29,100 nucleotides of DNA. Source: Spirochaetota bacterium. Lineage in GTDB: Bacteria > Spirochaetota > Leptospiria > Turneriellales > Turneriellaceae. Made by a program: the position numbers and the translations under genes. Positions 8,051 to 15,894 of this stretch are shown in pieces. Below the pieces are notes generated by a model. The model saw only the letters and a program-made list of their open reading frames with translations. It was not told the DNA's origin and searched no databases. The stretch is from the NCBI GenBank assembly GCA_029561505.1, contig JAKQXK010000493.1:1-29100 (forward strand). Reading direction: 5' to 3'. Position 1 is the stretch's first letter. Every line of letters starts with the position of its first letter.

Positions 8051-8478
8051 AAATCCACCTTTAAACCTAAGGCACGAAACCGCCGCGCCGACAGGGGAAA
8101 CCGCTCGGCAAAGCGCGTTTTTCGTTTCAGCCAGCCATGCGCTTCGGCAAGCCCTTCGACGAGTAGTTTCGCATCGGCGGCTGAAAATTTTGCCGTCGCT
8201 GCGGCAAAAGCCTTATCGCCCGTAATTTCGGCGGCTTCGTAGATATGAAAGAAATGAAAGTACGCGCCCGAGGTGTCGAGTTTCTGCCAAAGCAGGATAA
8301 ACCTCTCAAACGCCGCCGGCCCCTTGTCGAGGGCGGCATCGAGCATAACCTCATAGGGTATGGCCTGATCGCGTGCCTGAACCAGAGTCTCTTCGGCGAT
8401 TTTTACCCGTTGCGAATAGGGTTTGGCACAGAATACCTGAAAGCACGCCAGAAATATGCAAATTGCTACCTTGCGCAT
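8047..8478 (-). CDS. Putative lipoprotein of unknown function
   Basis: A 143-residue exported protein. The N-terminus MRKVAICIFLACFQVFC is a signal peptide with two Cys residues; the second one, in Q-V-F-C-A, could be a loose spirochaetal lipobox. The mature part is helical and Lys/Ala/Phe-rich (F-H-F-F-H-I-Y-E-A-A and A-D-A-K-L-L-V-E-G-L) with no domain I recognise. Its stop overlaps the start of the APC permease by four bases, so the two are translationally coupled. Confidence 0.6.
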   Translation of the reverse strand: MRKVAICIFLACFQVFCAKPYSQRVKIAEETLVQARDQAIPYEVMLDAALDKGPAAFERFILLWQKLDTSGAYFHFFHIYEAAEITGDKAFAAATAKFSAADAKLLVEGLAEAHGWLKRKTRFAERFPLSARRFRALGLKVDF

Positions 8479-8531
8479 GTGCGACCGGTTATCACCAGCA
8501 CAGGCCGAAAACTAAAAAGCCCATTCTGTTC

Positions 8532-8560
8532 TTCACCTTGCCAAGGCATCTGCCGATAAT
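8532..8560 (+). promoter_or_regulatory. Probable sigma70-type promoter
   Basis: TTCACC (8532-8537), a 17-base spacer and GATAAT (8555-8560) precede the cNMP-binding protein gene; transcription would begin near 8567, giving a short leader. The -10 matches five of six consensus bases and the -35 four of six. Confidence 0.45.
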
Positions 8561-8584
8561 TAAAGGGGATAAACTCGCCGACAT

Positions 8585-9790
8585 ATGTTTCAGATTGCCA
8601 ACTTTCAGCAAAATGCCTTTGTTATAGTCGAGGGCAAAGCCGCACCGGGCTTCTATATTGTGCGGCAGGGCAAAGTGCGCCTCACGGCAGAAATGCCGAT
8701 TCCTGGTGAAGAAACCAACCTAATATTGAATCCGGGTGACTTTTTTGGGGTCGTGTCTTCAATGAGCGGCCACCCGCATATCGAAACGGCGCAGTGTCTG
8801 GCAAATACCTCGATGATCAACGTGGGCCGCGACCAGTTCGGGGTCTTGATTCAGAAGAATGCCCCGATCGCGATGAAGATCATTCGCTACTTTTCTCAGC
8901 GCCTGCGCATTATTGACCGCGCAATCACGAAGCTGACCTTTCACAGCACGGTCGAAGAAGACCCGCAGCTGATGTTCAATATCGCGCAGTTCTATTACGC
9001 AAAGCAAGAGATGAAGCACGCTGCGTATGCTTACCAGCGTTATCTGCAATTCTACCCGAATGGTCCCCACGCGCCGCAATCGAAGATGGCGCTGCAGAAC
9101 ATGAGCGCACCGATGTCTGTCCCGGTACCGGCTGGCAATGCGCTCGCGAGATCGTTTGCCGACGGCCAGATGATCTTTATCGAACATGAACCCGGCAACG
9201 AACTTTATATTATTCAGGGTGGTAAGGTCAAAATCACCAAAGTTGTGAACGACAACGAGGTGTTGCTCGCGGTTCTAAACCCTGGCGACATTTTTGGTGA
9301 GATGGCGCTTCTCGAAAACAAGCCGAGGTCGGCCTCTGCGGCGGCCTTTGGCAACGTCACTACCCTTGCGATCAACAAGCAGAACTTTGAGGGCATGGTG
9401 CAGGCGCAGCCACAGCTCGCGACCAAACTTATTACGCTGCTCAGCGAGCGCATTTGGCTGGCTTACCGCCAGCTCGCGAACCTCTTGATCGCCGACCCGG
9501 TAGGTCGCATGTACGATACACTGCTGACGCAGGTACAAAAGAAGAAAGTGGCAATTCAGCCGAAAACGAGCTATGTGTTCGACATCGGTTCGCAAGAAAT
9601 TCTCAAGATGCTCGGTTATCCGCCTGAAAAGGGCGAAGAGTACCTGATCACTATGCTGAGCGATAAGAACCTGCGCCTCGACCAGGGCAAGTTCATCTGC
9701 AAAGACCTGGCCGAATTAGAAAAGCAGGTACAATTCATTCGCAAGCGCGCAGCCGCAGAACGCCAACGCGAAGCCGCGAAAATGGGTTAG
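8585..9790 (+). CDS. Dual cyclic-nucleotide-binding domain protein
   Basis: A 401-residue cytoplasmic protein with two cNMP-binding beta-barrels (about 5-115 and 185-300). Between them is a TPR-like helical pair (about 125-165, F-N-I-A-Q-F-Y-Y-A-K ... A-A-Y-A-Y-Q-R-Y). A helical C-terminal region (310-401) has G-S-Q-E-I-L-K-M-L-G, reminiscent of the DNA-binding helices of Crp/Fnr proteins but not a convincing match. The second barrel has an intact phosphate cassette (G-D-I-F-G-E239 ... P-R248-S-A-S). The first has G-D-F-F-G-V-V and lacks both the Glu and the Arg, so it probably does not bind cNMP in the normal way. It may regulate transcription or act as a cNMP-responsive scaffold. No strong ribosome-binding site is seen. 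Confidence 0.85.
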   Translation: MFQIANFQQNAFVIVEGKAAPGFYIVRQGKVRLTAEMPIPGEETNLILNPGDFFGVVSSMSGHPHIETAQCLANTSMINVGRDQFGVLIQKNAPIAMKIIRYFSQRLRIIDRAITKLTFHSTVEEDPQLMFNIAQFYYAKQEMKHAAYAYQRYLQFYPNGPHAPQSKMALQNMSAPMSVPVPAGNALARSFADGQMIFIEHEPGNELYIIQGGKVKITKVVNDNEVLLAVLNPGDIFGEMALLENKPRSASAAAFGNVTTLAINKQNFEGMVQAQPQLATKLITLLSERIWLAYRQLANLLIADPVGRMYDTLLTQVQKKKVAIQPKTSYVFDIGSQEILKMLGYPPEKGEEYLITMLSDKNLRLDQGKFICKDLAELEKQVQFIRKRAAAERQREAAKMG

Positions 9791-9980
9791 AGCGTTCTTA
9801 ACGCTCGAAGTAACCTGCTGAACCGAAAGAAGGGAAAGCAGCGAAGCGCTTTAGCAGGCATTTGCTCTTGGCAAATGCCGAGGCTTTCCGTTCTTTCGGC
9901 TTCTTAATTCAGCAGGTTACGGGAATCCTAGCGCGCGCACGGAGGCGCTCTAGGCGACGCGCCAGAGCGTTCTTAACGCT
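9789..9980. repeat. Structured palindromic intergenic element
   Basis: The entire space between two convergent genes is a nested palindrome. A 17-bp direct repeat AGAGCGTTCTTAACGCT stands at both ends (9789-9805 and 9964-9980) and is itself a small hairpin. Inside are perfect 13-bp arms (9810-9822 with 9908-9920), a further 17-bp arm pair with one mismatch (9823-9839 with 9883-9899) and a terminal 8-bp hairpin (9858-9865 with 9871-9878). A smaller hairpin (CCTAG/CTAGG) lies at about 9927-9954. This could be a MITE- or REP-like mobile palindrome, a strong bidirectional terminator or a structured RNA. Confidence 0.75.
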
Positions 9981-10843
9981 TAAATCACATCGGCCGCGGC
10001 CATCACACCCATAAATTTGGCGATGTCTTCGTCGAGCGCCTCTTTCAGATATTTGAGAGTCTGCATGGCTGACTCAAACGCGCCCTTACGGTCATAATTG
10101 AGTCGCTCGGGGCTTGCACCTGCGGTAAACTTTTCGATCATTTCCATCAGCTCTTTGCAGCCCTTGAACACGCTGAACATTTCGCTTGCGAGCAGGTAAA
10201 CCATACAATACTTTTTCTGCTTATCCATTTCAAGCTTCTCGACATACTTCTTGCAATTGCGGTCGATCTGCCCCAGATAGCTGGCGAGCGGTTTTGGGAA
10301 ACGCAAGAACTCAACCACCATTGCCTGCACGCGAGAGGCGTGTGCCTGAATATCGCGCTCGTATGAGTTTGTTAACCCGAGCACCGCGTCGTGCTGGTTA
10401 CCGTCTTTCATTTCTTCAAGCACCGACGACATCTTGAGACTCTGTATGAGACCGCGGTAGCGTTCGCCGTTTCGTTGAATTTCGCGCTCCGCATTGACGA
10501 GAAAACCATGTAGCTCAGAATCTCTCATGTCAGGCTCGATGTTGAGTTCAGCCACCCAGGGGGGCAGCTTCATCGGCATGGGATGCACGCGCCGCTGAGC
10601 CCGGTTATCTGCGTTCATCTTGTCGTCGCCCGTACCCGCAGCGGCCAGAATGCGCCGAGCCAGCAGCGCTTCTTCTTTGCCGAGCGCAATGGGCACTATC
10701 TCGATACGGTGAGTGCGCAGATTAAAGCGCGTGGCAAAGCGGCGCCCGTCGGTGTCGACGTAGCGGTTCTCGATGCTGCGCAAGGTAATGCGCGAGGTGT
10801 CTATATCGGCAACAGAATTGATGCGGATATAGTGTTGTCGCAT
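9980..10843 (-). CDS. Conserved-looking protein linked to SpoIIE gene
   Basis: A 287-residue protein that I do not recognise. The N-terminal 80 residues look like a small beta-rich domain (H-Y-I-R-I-N-S-V, E-N-R-Y-V-D-T-D-G-R-R-F-A). The rest is mainly helical and charged, with possible coiled coil (residues 120-280) and no membrane span. The frame opens earlier, but ATG at 10843 lies one base after the stop of the SpoIIE phosphatase gene (TAA-A-ATG) and is preceded by GGGG, so the two genes are translationally coupled. A role as partner or target of the phosphatase is inferred from this coupling only. Its stop codon lies in the palindromic element downstream. Confidence 0.65.
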   Translation of the reverse strand: MRQHYIRINSVADIDTSRITLRSIENRYVDTDGRRFATRFNLRTHRIEIVPIALGKEEALLARRILAAAGTGDDKMNADNRAQRRVHPMPMKLPPWVAELNIEPDMRDSELHGFLVNAEREIQRNGERYRGLIQSLKMSSVLEEMKDGNQHDAVLGLTNSYERDIQAHASRVQAMVVEFLRFPKPLASYLGQIDRNCKKYVEKLEMDKQKKYCMVYLLASEMFSVFKGCKELMEMIEKFTAGASPERLNYDRKGAFESAMQTLKYLKEALDEDIAKFMGVMAAADVI

Positions 10844-10844
10844 T

Positions 10845-12812
10845 TTACCCCGGCAGTTCGTCTCTGAGGCGTCGCGCCCGGGCATTGAGCGGGTCGACGG
10901 TCAGAATCTCGTCTAACACGGCATTGGCCTTCTCGCGTTCTTGCAGCGCGAGGTAAATTTCGGCGAGCAGATTGAGGTTCATCACATTCGTGTTTGGGTC
11001 TTCTGCGCGAATCTGTTCGGCATAATTCAGCGCCTTGTCAAGATGGTTGAGTTTACGTTCTGCGAAAGCCGCCAGATACATAACCTCAAAATCATCGCGC
11101 TGCATCGCCAGAAGCTTATCAGCGATGCCTATGGCGAGGCTGTATTCTTTGATCTGCATCGCCAGATTCAGGGCAGCTCTGAGCGCCCGGGGGCCCGCAG
11201 TCGACGAGTTGTTTGCCCGGCGCAGCAGTTGAGCGGCTTCGGCGTGCTGGCCTGAGTCGACCAGATGTTTCGCATCTCTCAGCAGAACCGATGCGGTTTG
11301 TTTTTCTTTTGCAGCCGCAATGTCTTTAGGTGAGTTGTATTTCACACGCACCAGCGAGAGGTCGTCGGTAATTTCGCCCGATGCCGCGATCAGCTCGTAA
11401 ATTTCATTCAGTCTGCCATCTGCTGTTTCGACGTACTTCAAGAAAATAGTTTCGTCTTCGTTAATGACTCTGACATCACCTTCATGACCCGGCATCGCCA
11501 CATCGTCGCGACCGTCTGAGCCCAACAGCACTATGTCGCCGGCTCGAAGCTGAATCTGATCGATCGAGATTTCGTCTTGCAGGCCCGGTGTACCGAGTTT
11601 GCGGTAATAGCTGCGGTTCTGCAAGAAGACGGCCTTGCCGTCGCGGTAGAGCACCCCCCATGGGTGTTCGGCGTTCAGGTAATAGAGTTTGCCGCTGCTA
11701 TTCTCGAGTACGGCGATGTAGATCGAAACGAGCATCGAACAATCAAAACTCTCAAAAACCTTCTGCAACTCGAGAAAGGTAGCCTTGAGCCAGTTCTCAG
11801 GGTCTACCTGTGTCTGCAGTCTAGTGCGTTCGACGATCGATTGAAACACCGCACCCAGAACGAGCGAACCACCGGCGCCCTGCATCGACTTGCCCATTGC
11901 GTCGGCATTGAGAAACACTGTTGCCTGGCCAGTCGCAAACTGCAGGGTGTGGGCAATCGAAATATCGCCACCGATGTTTCTTTTCTGGTTCTTAAATTCA
12001 AAGTGCTTCTTTTGTTTCGTAAAGAAATCGACGTCGACGTTGAGACCTTCGTCGACTGCGTTGACGCCTAACGGGTTCAGCAGCAGCGAAGTCAGGTAAT
12101 AGTCACCGTCTTGCTGTGTTTTGAGTTCGTTCACGAGATCGAGGCTGGTCTTCAGTTTCTTTGAAGCAGTAATCACCTGCTCTTTTTCTTCAAGCAGACT
12201 CAGCTCAGAACGAATGAGTTCAACGCGCCGCTCATAGTCTTTGAGACAGAGAAAGGTGAGAACGCCAAGATAAGGCAGCACCATGCCACCGAGGGCAATA
12301 GAGCCAACGTCTGATGCACCAAAAAAGAAATAGAGTGTGATGGGTAAGAGCCAGGGAACCGCGAAAAGAATGAAGGTGAAACGATTGCAGGCAAACGTGA
12401 AGGCAGCCGCACCGGTGACCCCGATAATCAGAGCAAACGATGTCAGCTTGATGCTTTGGTTTTTGATTTCTGGAAGCTGAAAGTAGAAACCTATGCCGAT
12501 CAGCAATGCAATAAAGAACGCCTGACTATTCGCGATGATCGCATGTTTGTGCATGTCTTTGACCCAATCTTCGCCGAAAAAATAGAAAATCAGAATCGGC
12601 ACAGAGGCTACCATTTCTGCAATGAACCAGGGCAGGTGCTGCTGCATGCTCGAATCGATCATGAGCATCGCATAATAAAGAAGCATCGCGAGCACAAGGC
12701 CGACGATCGCCAGACGCACATTCCAGAACATTTCGCGCACGAGAGTATCGTGCACGTGCTCTACAAATTCGGGCTTTACAAGTTTATGAATCGGACGCGC
12801 GAAAATAGCCAT
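10845..12812 (-). CDS. Membrane SpoIIE-type phosphatase with TPR tail
   Basis: A 655-residue protein: about six membrane helices (30-205), a coiled-coil linker (205-235), a PP2C/SpoIIE phosphatase domain (about 240-495) and a C-terminal TPR-like helical array (about 505-650). Metal-binding motifs are visible as I-G-G-D-I-S, N-A-D-A-M-G-K-S, L-L-G-S-D-G-R-D-D and I-T-D-D-L-S-L-V. The common second Asp of the first motif (GGDxxD) is absent, which may reduce or alter activity. Such proteins dephosphorylate Ser/Thr-phosphorylated partners such as anti-sigma-factor antagonists, here presumably in response to a membrane signal; the partner is unknown. The start at 12812 has AGGAG at proper spacing. 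It is the first gene of an operon with the gene ending at 9980. Confidence 0.9.
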   Translation of the reverse strand: MAIFARPIHKLVKPEFVEHVHDTLVREMFWNVRLAIVGLVLAMLLYYAMLMIDSSMQQHLPWFIAEMVASVPILIFYFFGEDWVKDMHKHAIIANSQAFFIALLIGIGFYFQLPEIKNQSIKLTSFALIIGVTGAAAFTFACNRFTFILFAVPWLLPITLYFFFGASDVGSIALGGMVLPYLGVLTFLCLKDYERRVELIRSELSLLEEKEQVITASKKLKTSLDLVNELKTQQDGDYYLTSLLLNPLGVNAVDEGLNVDVDFFTKQKKHFEFKNQKRNIGGDISIAHTLQFATGQATVFLNADAMGKSMQGAGGSLVLGAVFQSIVERTRLQTQVDPENWLKATFLELQKVFESFDCSMLVSIYIAVLENSSGKLYYLNAEHPWGVLYRDGKAVFLQNRSYYRKLGTPGLQDEISIDQIQLRAGDIVLLGSDGRDDVAMPGHEGDVRVINEDETIFLKYVETADGRLNEIYELIAASGEITDDLSLVRVKYNSPKDIAAAKEKQTASVLLRDAKHLVDSGQHAEAAQLLRRANNSSTAGPRALRAALNLAMQIKEYSLAIGIADKLLAMQRDDFEVMYLAAFAERKLNHLDKALNYAEQIRAEDPNTNVMNLNLLAEIYLALQEREKANAVLDEILTVDPLNARARRLRDELPG

Positions 12813-12838
12813 GGATGCTCCTGAGTTAGATTATCGGC

Positions 12839-12865
12839 ATTTTACACCCGATATCGTGAGGTCAA
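12839..12865 (-). promoter_or_regulatory. Possible promoter of the SpoIIE operon
   Basis: On the minus strand TTGACC (12860-12865) and TAAAAT (12839-12844) are separated by only 15 bases, shorter than usual. The position 27 bases before the start codon is sensible for transcription, but the spacing makes the call weak. Confidence 0.3.
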
Positions 12866-12885
12866 GACAGATGGTTAAATCAGAA

Positions 12886-12910
12886 AGTCAATAATTGAAC
12901 AAATGTTCAC
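12886..12910 (-). promoter_or_regulatory. Putative regulator site upstream of SpoIIE operon
   Basis: Minus-strand GTGAACA-N6-CAATT-ATTGACT containing a 14-bp palindrome TGAACA-TT-TGTTCA (12896-12909). The same composite element is found at 4244-4271 in front of the hydrolase gene, at a similar distance from its start codon (74 here versus 85 bases). Confidence 0.45.
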
Positions 12911-12964
12911 CAATTGGCTTTTTCCGTAAACAGCTGGCACCACGGGCGCGGCGCCAGAGGCAAA

Positions 12965-13264
12965 TCACGCTACCGGTTTCTTCTTATGTTCGGTCTCAGT
13001 GACGACTTTGATGGTCTTTTTGAAGTTCCATTTGCGGTAGACCGAGAGTGCATCAATGCGCGCGTTCGGCAGGAAAAAATAGTTAGAACCATATTGAACG
13101 ATTGCGCCCTTATAGTCAGAGTGTTTGCCCCTAAAGTCGACTTTGCCGATTTCTTTGACCTGGTTCCAGTTTTCGACGTTCTTGAGCACCGGAACTTGAT
13201 AAAGATGCAGTTCGCGAATGCTACCCTCTTGCAGGGTGCGCACCATTATCTGAGACCAGTCCAT
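12965..13264 (-). CDS. Small hypothetical protein
   Basis: A 99-residue, basic soluble protein with an alternation of beta-like stretches (I-R-E-L-H-L-Y-Q-V-P-V-L, G-A-I-V-Q-Y-G-S-N-Y-F-F-L-P). It ends in a Lys-rich tail (H-K-K-K-P-V-A). No known domain is recognised. The start ATG at 13264 has no Shine-Dalgarno; Met7 is an alternative start. An overlapping longer plus-strand frame in the same region has no protein-like composition, so I favour the minus strand, with modest confidence. Confidence 0.5.
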   Translation of the reverse strand: MDWSQIMVRTLQEGSIRELHLYQVPVLKNVENWNQVKEIGKVDFRGKHSDYKGAIVQYGSNYFFLPNARIDALSVYRKWNFKKTIKVVTETEHKKKPVA

Positions 13265-13347
13265 CGATATAATTTCGGAGTCGCTGAACGTGAAGTCAAG
13301 TTTTTTAAGACATTTTCGCGGGCAGAAGAATTCAGAGCCTCAAATTG

Positions 13348-14526
13348 TCAAAACGTCATGCTGCCCGCCAGACGCATAAAGAACCCGAAGCTCTCACGCT
13401 CGCGCCGGTCTTCTGAATACGTCAGCGCCACAAACCCCTGAAAGACCCCGGTATTCACAAGTGCCAAAACTTTGTAGCCGCTGTTTTTTACGCGCATCGA
13501 TGAGGATTGCAAAAGAAGCGAAGAATACCACTCTGAGGGAAATATCACCGGCTCTAATGGTTGATCAGAATATAGCTGATAGTGCCCACCGCCGACAAAA
13601 ACGTAGTCAGCATAGCCAAGGCCCGCAAGGGTTTGCAGCGAACTATCGGCAGAAAGGGTGGCGCCAGTTCGCAGATGAAAGCCGGTTTCTGAGTTGCGAA
13701 CCGAAAAACCTGCTAGCTGCGTGCGCTCTTCATAGACGGTGACTGCCGTCAGGTATTCACCCGCATACCTGACCATGCCAAATTGCGCGCCGGTCGCAAA
13801 ATACTGCGCGAACCAGCGATCAGAGAAGAACTGCCCGACAAAACCCTGTCGGGCTTCGAAAACTCCACTGGCAAGACCATGCACCTGCGAGCGCTCGAAA
13901 GCAAGTACGCGAAACGAGAAATTGCCGTCGTAACGGGCATGGCCGAGCAGATTTCCCGCGCCGGCATATTCAAGACCGCCGGAAAAACCGTCGCGATTCT
14001 CAATTGCGCCGAACTGCAACGCGCCCACGGCGAAAGGCTGCTCGTCTGTGTGTACATCGTACGCGGCCGCGCCTGCCGACAAGCGCAACCAAGACGCAGG
14101 TGAAACACCGATGCGGGCGAAGGCGATATTGCTTTGCTCTAATTGATAAAACTGGCTGTCGAAGAAAACAAATTTCGCCTGATAGCCGAGGCGCAGCCCC
14201 GCGGGTTCGGCAAACGCAAAATTGCGCGTCCACGGCAGATAAGCGCCGTTGCTAATGAGAAAGCCATTATCGAGCGAACGTTCACGCTGGCCAACTTCAA
14301 AGACAAGCGGGTTTTGCGTCGACGAATAAGACGCCACCACACCGCGCGCCGACGGCGCTTGAAACGCACCGAGACGAAATTGTTTGTGCCGGTAGACCGC
14401 GGCACCATAGTCAGCCGATGGAGCGATATCTTGTTTCAGCCTACCTGCCTGAAACTGAACCTGATGCGAGAGTGCACGGCCACAAACACCGCAGATCAAG
14501 GCAGCAGTCGCCAGCTTACGCAGCAT
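13348..14526 (-). CDS. Predicted outer-membrane beta-barrel protein
   Basis: A 392-residue exported protein. It has a Sec signal peptide (MLRKLATAALICGVCGRALS) and then a chain of short amphipathic strands rich in alternating Gly, aromatic and polar residues. It ends in a terminal phenylalanine (R-L-A-G-S-M-T-F), a common beta-signal of barrel proteins. No named porin family is recognised. The chosen start at 14526 follows GGGGGTG at good spacing and overlaps the upstream gene by 11 bases, indicating translational coupling. A longer frame to 14619 exists but has no signal sequence at its N-terminus. Confidence 0.7.
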   Translation of the reverse strand: MLRKLATAALICGVCGRALSHQVQFQAGRLKQDIAPSADYGAAVYRHKQFRLGAFQAPSARGVVASYSSTQNPLVFEVGQRERSLDNGFLISNGAYLPWTRNFAFAEPAGLRLGYQAKFVFFDSQFYQLEQSNIAFARIGVSPASWLRLSAGAAAYDVHTDEQPFAVGALQFGAIENRDGFSGGLEYAGAGNLLGHARYDGNFSFRVLAFERSQVHGLASGVFEARQGFVGQFFSDRWFAQYFATGAQFGMVRYAGEYLTAVTVYEERTQLAGFSVRNSETGFHLRTGATLSADSSLQTLAGLGYADYVFVGGGHYQLYSDQPLEPVIFPSEWYSSLLLQSSSMRVKNSGYKVLALVNTGVFQGFVALTYSEDRRERESFGFFMRLAGSMTF

Positions 14527-15430
14527 CGCGGCACCCCCAGTTCTTGCGGGCGAGCGAAGCGCGAGCCGACTCACTGAGCGCGCAGGCATCTTTTTCGCGT
14601 GTGAAGCGCAACGCCTCAACCGGGCTGAGACCCCATTTCACCAGCGTCGCAAACGCCGGCACCTTTTCTGGCAGCCGCCGTTTTTTCTGTCGCACACGTT
14701 TCGGCGCATAGGGCTCGCTCGCCTGGCTTTCGACTGTCTGGGCGACATCCAGAGAGTATTGTAATGAGATTTCGAAGTAAGTTTCACCCGAGTTTGCAAG
14801 GCGCGCAATGGTACGCAGCTTCAGGCTTTCGATCGGCGACAGCCAGGCGCCGGCGCGAGCGGCGTTCGACAGCGGCTCGTAGCCCAAAATGAGTCCACCG
14901 TAGGCAGAGAGGTAGGCATAAATCTGAGCCGACCAGCGGTAGGGCTGTGAGTGCAGGTACTCAAATTCTGAATTGAACTCGAGTGGCAGCAACATCTCGA
15001 GCAAGAACGACCCCGAAGCCCGGGTCGCGAATTCTGACGCGATAACTTCGCTGCGAAACACGGCGTGCGACCACAAGAAGCCAACTGCCGGGTGAAAACT
15101 ACCGGGCGTGTTGGTTCTCGCATTGAGGCGTTCATGCCGGTAGTGCGACCCCAGAGAGAACTGAAACCGATGGCCCTCGAGTTCAACTGCTGCGCCGGCC
15201 AGAGCGAGCACGTTCGTGAAATCACGATCTTGGGCGAGGGCATCGCGGCGCGCAAAGATGACGAGTGCCATGAATCCAGCGGTATTCTCGAGCTCAAGAC
15301 TCTCGCTCGCGGCCCGCCGCGAAGCATCTGCGGCGCCGCCGTCGTGCGCCAGGCGCGCCGTCACCGCAAATACAGGATAAACAGAATAAAGAAAGCCGAC
15401 AGCCAACAGCTGCCAAAATCCCTTGCTCAT
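14516..15430 (-). CDS. Exported envelope protein, barrel-like
   Basis: A 304-residue protein with a signal peptide (MSKGFWQLLAVGFLYSVYPVFA) and a mature part with barrel-like alternation (F-Q-F-S-L-G-S-H-Y-R-H-E, Y-F-E-I-S-L-Q-Y-S-L). A basic linker and a helical C-terminal extension (about 235-304; W-G-L-S-P-V-E-A-L-R-F) follow, so the last part is probably periplasmic or folded separately. The start at 15430 has GGAG upstream. It is the first gene of a two-gene unit with the barrel gene that overlaps its 3' end. The function is unknown; a joint role in the outer membrane is inferred from the coupling. Confidence 0.65.
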   Translation of the reverse strand: MSKGFWQLLAVGFLYSVYPVFAVTARLAHDGGAADASRRAASESLELENTAGFMALVIFARRDALAQDRDFTNVLALAGAAVELEGHRFQFSLGSHYRHERLNARTNTPGSFHPAVGFLWSHAVFRSEVIASEFATRASGSFLLEMLLPLEFNSEFEYLHSQPYRWSAQIYAYLSAYGGLILGYEPLSNAARAGAWLSPIESLKLRTIARLANSGETYFEISLQYSLDVAQTVESQASEPYAPKRVRQKKRRLPEKVPAFATLVKWGLSPVEALRFTREKDACALSESARASLARKNWGCRDAA

Positions 15431-15501
15431 GAGAGCTCCACACACTATATTGAGGCAACTGAGTTTATCAAGGCCTCTATAGATTAAATACCACGAAAGC
15501 G

Positions 15502-15532
15502 GCTTTTTTTCTCACCTGAGTGAAAAAAAAGC
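15502..15532. other. Hairpin between divergent genes
   Basis: A 13-bp stem with one bulged C and a CTGA loop, composed of a T7 tract opposite an A7 tract and closed by GC and TCAC/GTGA. It stands in the space between divergent genes, so it cannot terminate either; it may be a regulatory site or intrinsically bent DNA. Confidence 0.4.
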
Positions 15533-15635
15533 GAAGATTTGGCACTATTCTAGGCCTTTTTCTGCCTGCTGCGTGGGCAAAGAAACAGACCCGCAATCTC
15601 CTTGACAGAGGCTTTGCGCCGAAACGCGTAGCGGA

Positions 15636-15857
15636 GTGGTCAAGACGCTGCGCCTCAACGTGCCCGCCGAGCGTGTGAAAGAACCTTTCATGTACCGTAT
15701 GGTGACCGGTTACAATCTGCAGCCGAACATTCTCGAAGCCAATCTCGGGCCCGATCGCTGCGGCTCTATGGTCGTCGAAGTTTCAGGGCGCCCGCACGAT
15801 ATTGAAAGCGGCATTCTTTTTCTGCGCGAAGCAGATATCGAAGTTGAAGAAATGTAG
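15636..15857 (+). CDS. Free-standing NIL-domain protein
   Basis: A 73-residue protein that looks like an isolated NIL domain (PF09383), the ferredoxin-like fold otherwise found at the C-terminus of MetN methionine ABC ATPases and in some ferredoxins. The typical beta-alpha-beta pattern is seen in the R-L-N-V-P start, the central N-I-L-E-A-N-L-G-P and the final E-A-D-I-E-V-E-E. The only possible start in frame is GTG at 15636, since an in-frame stop lies at 15603-15605. GGAG directly abuts it, which is too close for a normal ribosome-binding site, so initiation may be unusual or leaderless. No MetNIQ genes are nearby. It may sense a small ligand, possibly an amino acid (inference). Confidence 0.75.
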   Translation: MVKTLRLNVPAERVKEPFMYRMVTGYNLQPNILEANLGPDRCGSMVVEVSGRPHDIESGILFLREADIEVEEM

Positions 15858-15894
15858 ATTTAGTTCGTAGGTATGGCTTTGCCATCGATCAGCG

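Noticed and set aside
12914..13441. 175-codon plus-strand frame
   Set aside because: It overlaps the minus-strand small protein and part of the barrel gene, and its composition is not protein-like; it is a shadow frame.
15620..15665. tRNA-like D-arm (AGTGGTCAAG) near the start of the NIL gene
   Set aside because: No acceptor, anticodon or T-arm pairing can be formed; the stretch is explained by the NIL coding frame.
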